A DNA stretch of 64,000 nt from Corynebacterium riegelii (GTDB taxonomy: Bacteria > Actinomycetota > Actinomycetes > Mycobacteriales > Mycobacteriaceae): contig NZ_CP068159.1 of NCBI RefSeq assembly GCF_016728505.1, positions 1,488,001 to 1,552,000 of the forward strand, given 5' to 3'. Made by a program: the position numbers and the translations under genes. Of the stretch, positions 26,479 to 36,247 are shown piece by piece. Within the stretch, counting starts at the first letter, position 1; each line of letters begins with the position of its first letter. The notes under the pieces are model-generated. The model made no database searches. It worked only from the letters and a program-made list of their open reading frames with translations, and had not been told where the DNA came from.

Positions 26479-27249
26479 GTGACTGTGCTGGAAACGCTGC
26501 TTTACCCGTTGTATGAGGCGCGCCTGCGCCGAGAACTGCGTGGTAAGCCCCGCCCGAAGCACATTGGGGTGATGGCGGACGGGAACCGTCGTTGGGCTCG
26601 TGAGGCGGGCTATGACGATATTTCGCACGGCCATAGGGTGGGCGCCGCCAAAATTGGTGAGTTGGTTCGTTGGTCTGCAGAGATGCAGATTGATGTGCTG
26701 ACGATCTATTTGCTGTCCACCGAAAACTTGCAGCGCACCAGCGAAGAGGTTGAGCTGCTGTTCACCATCATCTCTGAGGTGATTGATGATCTGGCGGCGG
26801 AGCAGTACTCCTGCCGCGTACGCCTCGTCGGCCACTTGGAGCTGTTGCCGCCTGAGGTTGCGGAGCGCATGCAGCGCTCTGCTGACACGACCACGCAGAA
26901 GCACGGCCTAACCGTCAACATTGCGGTGGGTTACGGTGGCCGCCAGGAGATTGTGGATGCAGTGCGCACGCTTATCGACGATGCGGTGTCCACCAACACG
27001 CCCCCCGAAGCACTCTCCAGCCTGGTCACGGTGGAGTCAATCGCAGACAACCTGTACACCTCGGGCCAACCGGATCCTGATTTGGTGATCCGCACCTCCG
27101 GCGAACAGCGCCTTTCAGGGTTTTTGCTGTGGCAGGCGGCGTACTCAGAAATCTGGTTCACCGATACCTACTGGCCAGCGTTTAGGAAGATTGACTTCCT
27201 GCGTGCGTTGCGTGATTACTCGCAGCGGTCCCGCCGGTTTGGCAAGTAG
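26479..27249 (+). CDS. uppS: Z-prenyl diphosphate synthase (UppS family, short-chain type)
   Basis: Cis-prenyltransferase of 256 residues. HIGVMADGNRRWAREAGY holds the catalytic Asp, LLSTENLQR and VNIAVGYGGRQEIVDAV follow, and DLVIRTSGEQRLSGFLLWQ is the diphosphate-binding C-terminal motif. Its place beside mca corresponds to the mycobacterial Z-farnesyl diphosphate synthase; this short-chain role in decaprenyl phosphate synthesis is inferred. The start is GTG 26479 because TAGAGT (26466-26471) lies seven bases upstream, so it has a private leaderless promoter despite following two co-directional genes. Confidence 0.88.
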   Translation: MTVLETLLYPLYEARLRRELRGKPRPKHIGVMADGNRRWAREAGYDDISHGHRVGAAKIGELVRWSAEMQIDVLTIYLLSTENLQRTSEEVELLFTIISEVIDDLAAEQYSCRVRLVGHLELLPPEVAERMQRSADTTTQKHGLTVNIAVGYGGRQEIVDAVRTLIDDAVSTNTPPEALSSLVTVESIADNLYTSGQPDPDLVIRTSGEQRLSGFLLWQAAYSEIWFTDTYWPAFRKIDFLRALRDYSQRSRRFGK

Positions 27250-27267
27250 TTTTTCTTACCTCTTGCG

Positions 27268-28221
27268 CTAGATCTTGCGCATCCTCACCCGCTGCACGGT
27301 GTGGTCATATCCCTTGCGCAAGACGAGCGATGCCCGCACACGGGTTGGCAGAATGTTTTCCACCAGGTTGGGCAGGTTGATGGTCTGCCACAGCTCGCGG
27401 GCCTTATAGGCGGCCTGTGAGTCATCCAGATTGGCGTAGGACGCGAAGTGCGCACCGGGCTCACGGAAGGCAGTATTGCGCAGCTTCAAGAAACGCTCGA
27501 TGTACCAACGCTCAATATCTTGAGTTTTTGCGTCAACGTAGATGGAGAAATCAAACAGGTCGGACACCATGAGTGTGGGGCCGGTTTGGAGCACGTTGAG
27601 GCCCTCCAAGATCACAATGTCCGGCTTGCGTACCTCGACGTACTCACCGGGCAGGATGTCGTAGGCCTTGTGCGAGTAAATCGGGGCCTTCACTAACGGC
27701 TGGCCGGATTTCACCTCAGTGACAAAGCGCATGAGTTGGCGCCGGTCATAGGACTCGGGGAAGCCTTTGCGCTTCAGCAGGTTGCGTTTTTTGAGTTCGG
27801 CGGTGGGGTAGAGGAAGCCGTCGGTAGTAATCAAGTCCACCCTGGGGTGAGAATCCCAGCGCTGCAGCAGCACCTGCAGCACGCGGGCGGTGGTTGATTT
27901 GCCAACTGCCACAGACCCTGCGATGCCGATGACAAAAGGCACATGCCCAGGATCACCCCCGATGAAGGCCTCCGTGGAGTTGATCAGCTTCTGGCGCGCG
28001 CGAACGTGTAGGTGGATCAGGCGGGAAATCGGAAGGTAGATGTCTTCGACCTCTTGCAGGTCCAAGTTTTCACCGATGCCGCTGAGCGTTTCCACCTCCT
28101 CAGCTGTGAGAACTTGCTTCATGGTGGCGCGGCGTTGTTTCCAATCGTCGCGAGAGAAATCGAGGTAGGGGCTCGAATCGGCACCATTGGCTACGCGGGA
28201 CATGAGCACTATTGTTGGCAT
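27268..28221 (-). CDS. coaA: Pantothenate kinase, type I
   Basis: Phosphorylates pantothenate, the first step of CoA synthesis. 317 residues; the Walker A motif is [18 protein letters not shown], then [11 protein letters not shown] and [11 protein letters not shown] are characteristic of bacterial CoaA. Start ATG 28221 is chosen since TAAATT (28229-28234) lies seven bases upstream (leaderless); ATG 28203 is an alternative. Divergent from glyA. Confidence 0.92.
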   Translation of the reverse strand: MPTIVLMSRVANGADSSPYLDFSRDDWKQRRATMKQVLTAEEVETLSGIGENLDLQEVEDIYLPISRLIHLHVRARQKLINSTEAFIGGDPGHVPFVIGIAGSVAVGKSTTARVLQVLLQRWDSHPRVDLITTDGFLYPTAELKKRNLLKRKGFPESYDRRQLMRFVTEVKSGQPLVKAPIYSHKAYDILPGEYVEVRKPDIVILEGLNVLQTGPTLMVSDLFDFSIYVDAKTQDIERWYIERFLKLRNTAFREPGAHFASYANLDDSQAAYKARELWQTINLPNLVENILPTRVRASLVLRKGYDHTVQRVRMRKI

Positions 28222-28260
28222 CTGTGCGAATTTAAGCAAAATTGTGTAAGCCTGGCGGCC

Positions 28261-28300
28261 TATACTTTCATTCGACCGTGCCCAAACTCTATTGAAAGGA
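28261..28300 (+). promoter_or_regulatory. glyA promoter and ribosome binding site
   Basis: TATACT at 28261-28266 is a good -10 about 40 bp before the glyA start. AAAGGA (28295-28300) is the ribosome binding site, six bases before TTG 28307. I see no clear -35 at the right distance. Confidence 0.55.
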
Positions 28301-28306
28301 CCAGGT

Positions 28307-29614
28307 TTGTCTGCGTCTGTTGACCCCCAAGACCTGCGTTACCAAGATCTAGCAACGTATGACCCTGAGGTGTACGCCGCCATTGAAGGCGAGCTTGCCC
28401 GCCAGCGCACCACGCTGGAAATGATTGCTTCTGAGAACTTTGTGCCGCGCAGCGTGCTGCAGGCACAGGGTTCTGTGTTTACTAACAAGTACGCCGAGGG
28501 GTACCCGGGGCGTCGCTACTACGGCGGCTGCGAGCACGCTGACGTGGTGGAGGATCTGGCACGTGACCGTGCGAAGGAAGTGTTTGGCGCGAAGTACGCC
28601 AACGTGCAGCCGCACTCCGGTGCACAGGCCAACGCCGCCGTGCTGATGGCGCTGGCGGAGCCGGGTGACACGATCCTGGGCCTGTCGCTGGCTCACGGTG
28701 GCCACCTGACTCACGGCATGAAGATCAACTTCTCCGGCCGTCTCTACAACGTTGCGGCCTACGAGGTGGAGGAAGACACCCACCTGATTGATATGGCCAA
28801 GCTGCGCGAGCAGGCGCGCGAGGTGAAGCCGAAGGTGATCATCGCCGGCTGGTCCGCCTACCCGCGTCATGAGGATTTTGCGGAGTTCCGCTCCATCGCC
28901 GATGAGGTTGGCGCGTACCTGTGGGTTGATATGGCCCACTTTGCTGGCCTGGTTGCTGCTGGCCTGCACCCGTCGCCGGTGCCGCACGCGCACGTAGTTT
29001 CCTCCACGGTGCACAAGACCCTTGGCGGTCCGCGTTCCGGTTTCATCTTGACCAATGACCTTGAGCTGCACAAGAAGCTCAACTCTGCTGTGTTCCCAGG
29101 CCAGCAGGGTGGCCCCCTGATGCACGTGGTGGCCGCGAAGGCGACTGCGTTCAAGATCGCGGGCACGCCTGAGTTCAAGGACCGTCAGCAGCGCACCCTG
29201 GATGGTGCGAAGATTCTGGCGGAGCGTCTGACCCAGCCAGATGCGGTTGAGGCCGGCGTTGGCGTGGTTTCCGGTGGCACCGATGTGCACCTGGTGCTGG
29301 TGGACCTGCGTAACTCTGAGATGGACGGCCAGCAGGCAGAGGATCTGCTGCATGAGGCGGGTATTACGGTCAACCGCAATGCGGTGCCGTTTGACCCGCG
29401 TCCGCCAGCCGTGACCTCTGGTCTGCGTATTGGTACCTCCGCGCTGGCAACGCGCGGTTTCGGCGAGGAGGATTTCCGCGAGGTAGCGGAGATCATCGCT
29501 GAGGCCCTGATCAAGGGCAAGGATGCCGATACTGCGGCACTGGCCAAGCGCTCCGCTGCGCTGGGCGAGAAGTACCCGCTTTACCCGGGTATTGAAGACT
29601 GGAAGATGCTCTAG
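28307..29614 (+). CDS. glyA: Serine hydroxymethyltransferase
   Basis: PLP enzyme that makes glycine and methylene-tetrahydrofolate from serine. 435 residues; [18 protein letters not shown] near the N-terminus, [11 protein letters not shown], and [15 protein letters not shown] with the PLP lysine are all present. The start is TTG 28307, supported by AAAGGA six bases upstream; a TTG five codons earlier overlaps that site and is rejected. Single gene, convergent with the DUF5997 gene. Confidence 0.95.
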   Translation: MSASVDPQDLRYQDLATYDPEVYAAIEGELARQRTTLEMIASENFVPRSVLQAQGSVFTNKYAEGYPGRRYYGGCEHADVVEDLARDRAKEVFGAKYANVQPHSGAQANAAVLMALAEPGDTILGLSLAHGGHLTHGMKINFSGRLYNVAAYEVEEDTHLIDMAKLREQAREVKPKVIIAGWSAYPRHEDFAEFRSIADEVGAYLWVDMAHFAGLVAAGLHPSPVPHAHVVSSTVHKTLGGPRSGFILTNDLELHKKLNSAVFPGQQGGPLMHVVAAKATAFKIAGTPEFKDRQQRTLDGAKILAERLTQPDAVEAGVGVVSGGTDVHLVLVDLRNSEMDGQQAEDLLHEAGITVNRNAVPFDPRPPAVTSGLRIGTSALATRGFGEEDFREVAEIIAEALIKGKDADTAALAKRSAALGEKYPLYPGIEDWKML

Positions 29615-29617
29615 CCT

Positions 29618-29983
29618 TTAGTCTTCGCTTGCGGCGTTGTTTGTGGTGCTGCTGGCGTGCTGCGTGCGTGCTGCGCGCAGCCACTCCGGCTGATCTGCAA
29701 GCAGCGCCTTGATTTCTTCGGTGGTCAGCGGCTTGTCCATGTCGTTGTTCTTCAACGCCGTGATGGAAATGCCAAGCTTGCGGGCCACCTCTGGGCGTGG
29801 GTGGGGGCCGTTGCGGCGCAGATCCACCAGCCACTGGGGCGGGTTGTCCTGCAGTTCGCGCAGTTGGGCGTGGGTGACGGCGCCGTCTTGGAATTCCTGC
29901 GGGGTGGCGGGAAGGTAAAGGCCAAGTTTCTTTGCGGCGGTTGCCGGCTTCATGGCGGTGCCGGATGGTGCATTCGTGCTCAT
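29618..29983 (-). CDS. DUF5997 family protein
   Basis: A 121-residue protein of the actinobacterial DUF5997 family (MKPATAAKKLGLYLPATPQEFQ, PQWLVDLRRNGPHPRPEVARKLGIS). The segment PEVARKLGISITALKNNDMD looks like a helix-turn-helix, which suggests nucleic-acid binding, though I cannot prove it. TAGCGT (29992-29997) lies eight bases before ATG 29983. It is divergent from, and shares its promoter bases with, the LysR-ligand-domain gene at 30009, the usual partner of this family. Confidence 0.8.
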   Translation of the reverse strand: MSTNAPSGTAMKPATAAKKLGLYLPATPQEFQDGAVTHAQLRELQDNPPQWLVDLRRNGPHPRPEVARKLGISITALKNNDMDKPLTTEEIKALLADQPEWLRAARTQHASSTTNNAASED

Positions 29984-29991
29984 GGCAGTCC

Positions 29992-30001
29992 ACGCTAGCA
30001 T
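29992..30001. promoter_or_regulatory. Overlapping divergent -10 elements around GCTAGC
   Basis: The palindrome GCTAGC (29994-29999) supplies both -10 elements: plus TAGCAT (29996-30001), seven bases before ATG 30009, and minus TAGCGT (29997-29992), eight bases before ATG 29983. The two start codons are only 25 bp apart, so both mRNAs are probably leaderless and initiation is mutually exclusive. Confidence 0.6.
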
Positions 30002-30008
30002 TGAGCGC

Positions 30009-30713
30009 ATGCTGACCATCTCCTTTGTTACTGGCACTGAACCGGGCAAGTGGTTTAAGCGGTATGAGGAGCTTTCGGGCACTTGCTTATCAGCGTTGCC
30101 GTCAACCAACCCCCTGGCCGAGCCCGCAGACCTTGCGCTGATGCGCCTGCCGGATACGCGAGTAGACGAGTCTTTTCACGTTGTCCGCCTCTATGAGGAG
30201 GCGCTTGGTGTCGCGGTGCCGAAGGACTCGGTGTACGCCGAGATGTTTGCCGCTACTGGGGAAGCGGTGGATATAGAAGATCTGCGCGATGAGATTGTGA
30301 ACTTTGACTTTTTTGATTGCGTAGAGGCTGCAGGGGAGACCGAGGGGGACGCGATTGAGCAGTTGCGGACGGCGCTGCAGGTTGTCGCGGCGAACGTGGG
30401 TGTTGCATATGGGCCACTGCCACTTTTGCGGGCCGTGAGCAAGAAACAAGTTGTGGCGGCGCCGCTTGAGGCGCTGGAGGTAGCGCCGACGGAAATCGCG
30501 CTGGTATGGAAGAAAGAGCGCGACAGTGAGGAGGTCCAGGACTTCGTTGGGGTGGCGAAGGGAAGGACGGTGCGTTCGTCGCGGCAAACGGTGAAAGCGA
30601 AGAAGGGTGAGAAGCCTAAGAAGGGGGTAAAACCGCAGGCCAAGAAGCGTTCTGCGCAGGGAGTTCGGGGTAAGGTGCAACAGTGCTCAACTCGCAACCG
30701 GAAACGGCGGTGA
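30009..30713 (+). CDS. LysR-type substrate-binding domain protein without DNA-binding domain
   Basis: 234 residues. Residues 1-190 resemble the ligand-binding domain of LysR regulators (MLTISFVTGTEPGKWFKRYEE, LMRLPDTRVDESFHVVRLYEEALGVAVPK), but no N-terminal helix-turn-helix exists and the start at ATG 30009 is fixed by the leaderless promoter. The last 40 residues are extremely basic (repeated KK/KR/RK), which could bind nucleic acid. The divergent DUF5997 partner may supply the missing DNA-binding part; that is inference. Confidence 0.75.
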   Translation: MLTISFVTGTEPGKWFKRYEELSGTCLSALPSTNPLAEPADLALMRLPDTRVDESFHVVRLYEEALGVAVPKDSVYAEMFAATGEAVDIEDLRDEIVNFDFFDCVEAAGETEGDAIEQLRTALQVVAANVGVAYGPLPLLRAVSKKQVVAAPLEALEVAPTEIALVWKKERDSEEVQDFVGVAKGRTVRSSRQTVKAKKGEKPKKGVKPQAKKRSAQGVRGKVQQCSTRNRKRR

Positions 30714-30806
30714 TGCCCCCATTAGGGTGTGATGGGAAGTGGTAGTCGGGGCTCCATATGCATAATAGGGAGTTGTTCTACGGAGAATCAGAAAGGTAAT
30801 ATGATT

Positions 30807-31421
30807 ATGAACCGCAAGATTGTTGCTTCCATTGCTGCTGTTGCACTGGCTGGCGGCCTGGTTGCTTGCTCCAACGATGCAGACACCACTGCAGATACCA
30901 CCGCGGAGACCACCGCTGACGCTACTGCCACCGACGTAGCTACCGAGACGGTTGCCGCTGAGACCGAGACCGCTTCCTCCACCGAGACCGCTACCGAGAC
31001 CGTGGCGGCAGAAAGCGAGGGTGCTGCGGCTGCTGAGGGCGCAACCGAGGAGCTGGCGCTTGCTGGTGGCAAGACCGCAATGGTTCCGCAGGGCGTTAAG
31101 GCTGCTATCGACGAGTTTGCTGAGGCTTCCTGGGGCGAGCCGACCGCCGTTGAAGAGGTAGACGGCGGCTGGATCGTAACCTTCGACGGTGAGCACTACA
31201 TCACCTGGAAGGAGTCCACGGGCGGCTCCCCGATCTGGGGTAAGATCGCGCAGTCCTGGCTCAACGACGTTCACGGTGCACGCGAGATCGGCTTCCCGCT
31301 GGCTCCGGAGACCCCGAACACCGACGAGTCTGGCTGGAACCAGGAGTTCGAGAACGGCACCCTCGAGTGGACCCGTGACGGCGGCGACGATGCTGCCTTC
31401 ACCGCAAAGGTTGAGAAGTAA
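30807..31421 (+). CDS. LGFP-repeat lipoprotein
   Basis: 204 residues. Lipoprotein signal peptide with lipobox GLVACS (Cys about 22), a Thr/Ala/Glu low-complexity linker of about 60 residues, then a globular domain that includes VHGAREIGFPLAPETP, the LGFP-type repeat found in corynebacterial cell-surface proteins and proposed to bind the arabinogalactan-mycolate layer. AAAGG lies 10 bases upstream of ATG 30807; ATG 30801 is four bases from it and also possible. No partner gene nearby. Confidence 0.8.
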   Translation: MNRKIVASIAAVALAGGLVACSNDADTTADTTAETTADATATDVATETVAAETETASSTETATETVAAESEGAAAAEGATEELALAGGKTAMVPQGVKAAIDEFAEASWGEPTAVEEVDGGWIVTFDGEHYITWKESTGGSPIWGKIAQSWLNDVHGAREIGFPLAPETPNTDESGWNQEFENGTLEWTRDGGDDAAFTAKVEK

Positions 31422-31473
31422 AAAACCCCGCTAAAGCCGTTTTGGTTTGCATCATGGCCGCACCTTCTTCACA

Positions 31474-32019
31474 ATGGGTCTGGTGCAAAACCAAGGGTTT
31501 GATATTCGACCGATCCGTGAAGAGGACTATCCGCAGGTCCGTGAAATCTACGAGATGGGCTTGCGTTCCGGTAACGCCTCCTATGAAACTCGTGGGCTGA
31601 CTTGGGACGAGTTTTCCCGGAGGAAGATTATTGAGACGGTGTTCGTGGCCGTCGATAAGCAAGACGATGCTCGGGTGCTGGGGTGGGTGGCTGCCGCGCC
31701 GGCATCGTCACGCAGTGTGTTCCATGGGGTGGTGGAAGACTCTATCTATACTCACCCCGATGCGCGCGGCAAGGGGGTCTCCGGCGCGCTGCTGGACAAG
31801 CTGATCGCCACCTGCATTGACCTGCACAAGTGGTCCATCCATGCGTGGATTTTCCCGGAAAATGAGGGCTCTGCTGGCCTGCACCTCTCGCGAGGTTTTG
31901 AAAAGGCCGGCACCTTCCACAACATGGGCAAGATGAGCTACGGCGAGCACAAAGGCCAGTGGCGCGACTGCGACATCTACGAGCTGCTGCTGCCGATGAG
32001 CAAGGATGATTCCAACTAG
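31474..32019 (+). CDS. GNAT acetyltransferase, phosphinothricin acetyltransferase type
   Basis: 181 residues, one GNAT domain. FDIRPIREEDYPQVREIYEMG begins the fold, VEDSIYTHPDARGKGVSGALL carries the acetyl-CoA pyrophosphate loop (R-G-K-G-V-S/G), and WIFPENEGSAGLHLSRGFEKAG is the helix before the last strands. The PAT/methionine sulfoximine acetyltransferase branch usually acetylates amino acid analogues; the true substrate is unknown. The start is one of several (ATG 31474 preferred). The stop lies in a triple 9-bp repeat shared with the convergent MFS gene. Confidence 0.8.
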   Translation: MGLVQNQGFDIRPIREEDYPQVREIYEMGLRSGNASYETRGLTWDEFSRRKIIETVFVAVDKQDDARVLGWVAAAPASSRSVFHGVVEDSIYTHPDARGKGVSGALLDKLIATCIDLHKWSIHAWIFPENEGSAGLHLSRGFEKAGTFHNMGKMSYGEHKGQWRDCDIYELLLPMSKDDSN

Positions 32020-32040
32020 CTCAACTAGCTCAACTAGCTC
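32014..32040. repeat. 9-bp tandem repeat, three units, at convergent stops
   Basis: AACTAGCTC repeats at 32014-32022, 32023-32031 and 32032-32040. CTAG gives a TAG stop on both strands. The first unit ends the acetyltransferase gene and the third ends the MFS gene on the other strand. Confidence 0.9.
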
Positions 32041-33590
32041 AGGTCTTCCTTGAGCGGCTCCTCCTTGACCGGGAAGAGCAAGATGAGCGCAACGATGGTG
32101 AGCGGCACCATGAGCATGAACACCGGGGTCAGGCCGTCGTTATAGCTGCTCAATACCACCTCGCGCAGGGGGCCTGGAAGCTGCGCAACAAGGTGCGGGG
32201 TGAGGCTGTTTGCGCCGTTTTGGAACTTCTCTGCCCACTGGGCGCCCTCAGGACCGAGCTGTGCGAAGGCCTCCGGGAGACGTGTTTCCAGGTGGTCGCG
32301 CATTCCGTGGATGAACAGGGAGCCTGCGAGCGACGCGCCAATGGCCGAGCCGATCTGGCGGAAAAAATTGTTGGTAGAGGTAGCGGTGCCAACCATGCGC
32401 AGGGGAAACGAGTTCTGCACAATCAGAACCAGCACCTGCATAACAAGGCCCAAGCCGAAGCCGAAGACAAACATGTACACGCCGAGGCGGGTCAATGATG
32501 TTTGTGGAGTGAGCTGGGAGAACAAGTAAAGGCCAAGGGAAGTTACTGCCATGCCCGCAATCGGGTACATCTTGTAGCGGCCAGTCTTAGCAATGATGAA
32601 TCCCACCGCCATGCCGGTGCCCAGCATGCCAAGCACCATCGGCAGCATCATCAGGCCTGCTTCGGTTGGGGTGAGCTCGTGGACCATCTGCAGATACGTC
32701 GGCAGATAAGCCAGCGTACTAGTCATGGCAAAACCTAACACGGTGCCAGCCAGCGTTGTTAACACCATGTTGCGGTTGCGGAACAGTCCCATCGGGATCA
32801 GGGGGTCCTTCACGCGAAGCTCTGTAAACACGAACAGCACAGCGCTGACGGCGGCAACGGCGGCAAGGGTCACAATGATGGGGGAGTTCCACTCATACTG
32901 CGTGCCGCCCCACGTGGTGGTGAGGATCAAGCTGGTGGTGGCGATGACCATCAGCGTGGTACCCACGTAGTCGAAATGCATGCCCTTTGCGGAGCCACGA
33001 CGCAGCTTCAGCACGGTGGCCGAGGCGGTCATGGCCAGCAGCCCCAGTGGGATGTTCATCCACAGCGCCCAGCGCCAACCCGGGCCGTCCGTAAACCAAC
33101 CACCAAGCACAGGGCCCAGCACGGAAGAGACGCCGAAAACCGCACCCATGACGCCCATGTATTTGCCGCGCTCACGAGCCGGGACAACCTCAGCGATGAT
33201 GGACTGGGAGTTGACCATCATGCCGCCCGCACCAAAACCTTGGATGGCGCGGCCGATGATGAGCAGCTCCATAGTTTGTGCGAATCCACCGATCGCGGAA
33301 CCGATGACAAACAACACGATGCCGCCGATGTAGAGCCATTTGCGGCCAAGGATGTCCCCAAGCTTGCCGTTTAGTGGCATTGCAATAGTCATGGTGACCA
33401 AAAACGCGGAGATCACCCAGCTCATGTGCTCCACGCCGCCCAGTTCGCCGACAATCGTTGGCATGGCGGTAGCGAAAATCATTTGCCCCAGCGAGCTCAT
33501 CAGCATGGTGAGCAGAAGGGCAGAAAACACCAGCTTCACGTTGGGTGCCGCCGGCTGAGCTGCGCTCGATGTTGTGGGGTTGTCTACCAT
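32034..33590 (-). CDS. MFS multidrug efflux transporter, DHA2 (14-TM) type
   Basis: A 518-residue drug:proton antiporter. LSSLG-type first helix ([27 protein letters not shown]), motif [14 protein letters not shown], and motif [26 protein letters not shown] are all visible; about 14 hydrophobic segments. The start ATG 33590 has AAAGGAGATGAC upstream and overlaps the last seven bases of the TetR gene, so the pair is translationally coupled. A long ORF extension upstream is rejected since it lies inside the TetR gene. Export of a toxic compound sensed by the TetR protein is the likely role. Confidence 0.9.
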   Translation of the reverse strand: MVDNPTTSSAAQPAAPNVKLVFSALLLTMLMSSLGQMIFATAMPTIVGELGGVEHMSWVISAFLVTMTIAMPLNGKLGDILGRKWLYIGGIVLFVIGSAIGGFAQTMELLIIGRAIQGFGAGGMMVNSQSIIAEVVPARERGKYMGVMGAVFGVSSVLGPVLGGWFTDGPGWRWALWMNIPLGLLAMTASATVLKLRRGSAKGMHFDYVGTTLMVIATTSLILTTTWGGTQYEWNSPIIVTLAAVAAVSAVLFVFTELRVKDPLIPMGLFRNRNMVLTTLAGTVLGFAMTSTLAYLPTYLQMVHELTPTEAGLMMLPMVLGMLGTGMAVGFIIAKTGRYKMYPIAGMAVTSLGLYLFSQLTPQTSLTRLGVYMFVFGFGLGLVMQVLVLIVQNSFPLRMVGTATSTNNFFRQIGSAIGASLAGSLFIHGMRDHLETRLPEAFAQLGPEGAQWAEKFQNGANSLTPHLVAQLPGPLREVVLSSYNDGLTPVFMLMVPLTIVALILLFPVKEEPLKEDLS

Positions 33591-34192
33591 GTCATCTCCT
33601 TTACGTAACCGGTCAGCTCTTTGGCGTAGGCGAGTAGTTGGGCGGTGGGGTCGGCGTCTTCCGGCGGCTGCCACAGGTAGCGGCTCACCACACCATGGAA
33701 CAAGACGACGATGAATTGGGTCTCTTCCTCCGAGGATCCGGAGCCTCTTCGGTCCTCCGGAAACTGCTCAAAATGGTCGCGTACCGCGCGTCCAACCTTG
33801 GAAAGAAAGCCGCGCTTGCGGGCAGCCTCCGCGTGCATCAGACCGGGATTGTTCTCCAGCAATTCACGACGGCACGTCGCCGCCGGCCCGTCGAACGGCC
33901 CTGGCTTGACCTCCATGGAACGAATGACCAGCTCCAAGAGGTTATCGCTGGGGGTATCCCGGATTGCGTCCAGGGCGGACTGGCTAAATGCGAAAGGGAA
34001 GGAGCCGAGGATGGCTTCATCTTTGGAATCGGCGTAGTTGAAAAAAGTGCGCCGGGAAATGCCTGCGGCGCCACAGATATCTTCAACTGTGACGTTGTCA
34101 TAGCCGTGTTGGCTGATAAGCCTGGCGGCTTCGTTGCGAATGTTTCGCAGCGTCTCGCGGCGTTTCTGCTCCCTGATTCCCTCTTTTTGCAC
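33584..34192 (-). CDS. TetR family repressor of the adjacent efflux gene
   Basis: 202 residues from GTG 34192. The helix-turn-helix is [28 protein letters not shown] (about 34-61). TAATAT (34201-34206) lies eight bases before the GTG, so the message is probably leaderless. A 34-bp near-perfect palindrome (34186-34219) covers this -10, the transcription start and the first codons, which is strong evidence for autorepression. A TTG at 34201 would start inside the -10 and is rejected. Overlaps the MFS gene by seven bases at the 3' end. Confidence 0.88.
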   Translation of the reverse strand: MQKEGIREQKRRETLRNIRNEAARLISQHGYDNVTVEDICGAAGISRRTFFNYADSKDEAILGSFPFAFSQSALDAIRDTPSDNLLELVIRSMEVKPGPFDGPAATCRRELLENNPGLMHAEAARKRGFLSKVGRAVRDHFEQFPEDRRGSGSSEEETQFIVVLFHGVVSRYLWQPPEDADPTAQLLAYAKELTGYVKEMTW

Positions 34193-34219
34193 GGGGTGCA
34201 ATATTACACCCCGTGCAAA
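34186..34219. promoter_or_regulatory. 34-bp palindromic operator of the TetR-MFS operon
   Basis: Left arm TTTGCACGGGGTG (34186-34198) and right arm CACCCCGTGCAAA (34207-34219) are exact inverted repeats around CAATATTA. The six central bases AATATT continue the symmetry; only one position pair (34199/34206) fails. It overlaps the -10 and the start codon of the repressor gene and ends exactly at the stop codon of the neighbouring gene (34220). Confidence 0.9.
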
Positions 34220-34720
34220 CTAAGGCAAGCCCGCTGAAAGCTCGCCTTCTACCAGGGCAGTGTTGCTCTCCGAGTAGGTCAGTTTGATTACGCCTGGCGC
34301 GATCTGATCAACGTCCCAGCGGCCCTGGCCGTTGTTGCAGCCCTTGGTCAGCGGGGTCGACTGGCCATCCTCGTCGATCAGTGCCGTGCAGCCCGTCAGG
34401 GGATAGGTCACCGACGCGGTGCCGCCACCAAACGTGGCCACCGCAGGCCACGCCTGCACCTTCGCGTTTTCCTCAAGGCTATTCAGGGTGCCCGTGAACG
34501 TGCCGGTCGGAGCTTCCGGGTCTTGCGCAAGTTGCGGCTGCGCGGTCACCGTCACCGTCTCCGGGACAGCGGAGGTGGGCTCGGGGCGAGGGTTCGCCGA
34601 CCACCACGCACCCGCAAGCGCAACCAGGATCAAGGCGACAGCAAGCGCCGAGACGCCGGCGGCAATCCAAGGTTTGTTGGAGCCGCCGGCGTCGCGGAGT
34701 TCAGAAAATGAATCTGCCAC
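34220..34720 (-). CDS. Single-pass membrane protein, function unknown
   Basis: 166 residues: short cytoplasmic N-terminus, one membrane segment (about 19-39, IAAGVSALAVALILVALAGAW), a Pro/Thr/Val linker, then an extracytoplasmic domain of about 90 residues with two Cys (LTGCTALID, TKGCNNGQG) and a WDVDQIAPGVIKLTYSES end. It looks like small secreted lipocalin-type or DUF domains of actinobacteria, but I do not recognise the family. 13 bp downstream of fumC and probably in its transcript. Confidence 0.7.
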   Translation of the reverse strand: MADSFSELRDAGGSNKPWIAAGVSALAVALILVALAGAWWSANPRPEPTSAVPETVTVTAQPQLAQDPEAPTGTFTGTLNSLEENAKVQAWPAVATFGGGTASVTYPLTGCTALIDEDGQSTPLTKGCNNGQGRWDVDQIAPGVIKLTYSESNTALVEGELSAGLP

Positions 34721-34733
34721 TAGCTAGCTGACA

Positions 34734-36134
34734 CTAGTTGCGGTCAGTGTTTGCCATGGACAGCACGTTGAGGCGCTTGTCCAGCTCTTCCTCGGTGAGC
34801 TTCTCGCCGTCCACAAAGCCAAGATCGATCGTGGCCTGGCGGATGGTGATGCCCTCCTTGACCGCGTGCTTAGCAATCTTCGCAGCGTTTTCGTAACCAA
34901 TCGCGGAGTTCAGCGGGGTCACGATAGACGGGGAGGACTCCGCGAGTTCGCGCATGTGCTCGACGTTCGGCTCAATGCCGTCCACAAGCCTGGTAGCAAA
35001 CTGGCGTGCCGTGTTTGCCAGCAGGCGGGAGGACTCCAGCACGTTGCGAGCCATCATCGGGATGAACACGTTGAGCTCAAACTGACCCTGGGTGCCGCCG
35101 AAGGCAACAGCAGCGTCGTTGCCAATGACCTGTGCGGAGACCTGCGTTGCGGTCTCGCACAGCACCGGGTTGACCTTGCCCGGCATGATGGAGGAGCCTG
35201 GCTGCAGATCCGGCAGGTGGATCTCAGCGAAACCAGCCAGCGGGCCGGAGCCCATCAGGCGGATGTCGTTGGCGATCTTGTAGAAGGAGACCGCCACGGA
35301 ACGCATCGCGCCGGAGAACTCCACCAGCGCGTCACGGTTGGCCTGCGCCTCGAAGTGGTTCTTCGCCTCAGAGAGCTGCTCGACCCCGGTGAGCTTCACA
35401 AGCTCCTCAGTAACCTTGCCGCCGAACTCAGCCGGAGTGTTGATGCCGGTGCCCACAGCGGTGCCGCCGATAGCCAGCTCACCCAGGCGGTGCAGGGTCG
35501 CCTCAACACGCTCGATGCCCAGCTCGATCTGGCGTGCATAGCCAGAGAACTCCTGACCCAAGGTGACCGGGGTGGCATCCATCAAGTGGGTGCGGCCCGA
35601 CTTCACAACCTCGTGCCACTCCTTGGCCTTCTTATCCAGGGACTCGTGCAGCATCTTCAGGCCCGGGATGAGGTCATTGACCGCCGTTTCGGTAGCAGCC
35701 ACGTGGGTTGCCGTTGGGAAGGTGTCGTTCGAAGACTGGCCCATGTTCACGTGGTCATTCGGGTGTACCTCAACGCCATTGGCCTTCGCAATGGACGCGA
35801 TGACCTCGTTGGTGTTCATATTCGAGGAGGTACCGGAACCGGTCTGGAACACATCGATCGGGAACTGGTCGTTGTGCTTGCCGTCCGCAATTTCCTTCGC
35901 GGCAGCGATAATTGCGTCAGCTTTCTCAGCGTCCAGCTTGCCCAGATCCTTGTTCACCTGAGCACACGCGGCCTTCAACAGGCCAAGAGCGCGAATCTGC
36001 TGAGCCTCCAAGCCGCGGCCGGAGATAGGGAAGTTTTCCACAGCACGCTGGGTCTGTGCACGCCAGAGAGCGTCGACGGGCACCTTGACCTCGCCCATCG
36101 TGTCATGTTCGATGCGGTATTCCTGATCAGCCAT
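34734..36134 (-). CDS. fumC: Fumarate hydratase class II
   Basis: TCA-cycle enzyme (fumarate to malate), iron-independent. 466 residues; [16 protein letters not shown] (about 100-115), [17 protein letters not shown], and the fumarase/aspartase signature [11 protein letters not shown] (about 317-327) with the catalytic Ser loop are intact. AAAGGA lies five bases before ATG 36134. Long open frames on the opposite strand are shadows caused by codon bias. Confidence 0.96.
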   Translation of the reverse strand: MADQEYRIEHDTMGEVKVPVDALWRAQTQRAVENFPISGRGLEAQQIRALGLLKAACAQVNKDLGKLDAEKADAIIAAAKEIADGKHNDQFPIDVFQTGSGTSSNMNTNEVIASIAKANGVEVHPNDHVNMGQSSNDTFPTATHVAATETAVNDLIPGLKMLHESLDKKAKEWHEVVKSGRTHLMDATPVTLGQEFSGYARQIELGIERVEATLHRLGELAIGGTAVGTGINTPAEFGGKVTEELVKLTGVEQLSEAKNHFEAQANRDALVEFSGAMRSVAVSFYKIANDIRLMGSGPLAGFAEIHLPDLQPGSSIMPGKVNPVLCETATQVSAQVIGNDAAVAFGGTQGQFELNVFIPMMARNVLESSRLLANTARQFATRLVDGIEPNVEHMRELAESSPSIVTPLNSAIGYENAAKIAKHAVKEGITIRQATIDLGFVDGEKLTEEELDKRLNVLSMANTDRN

Positions 36135-36247
36135 GATTGTCCTTTACTTTTTTCCCATGCACGTCGTGCACGTGCACTAGCGTTATTGTGCACTCGTGCC
36201 TGTCCACTGATCGATTATGCCCCAGATAACAAAAATGAGGTGCTGTA

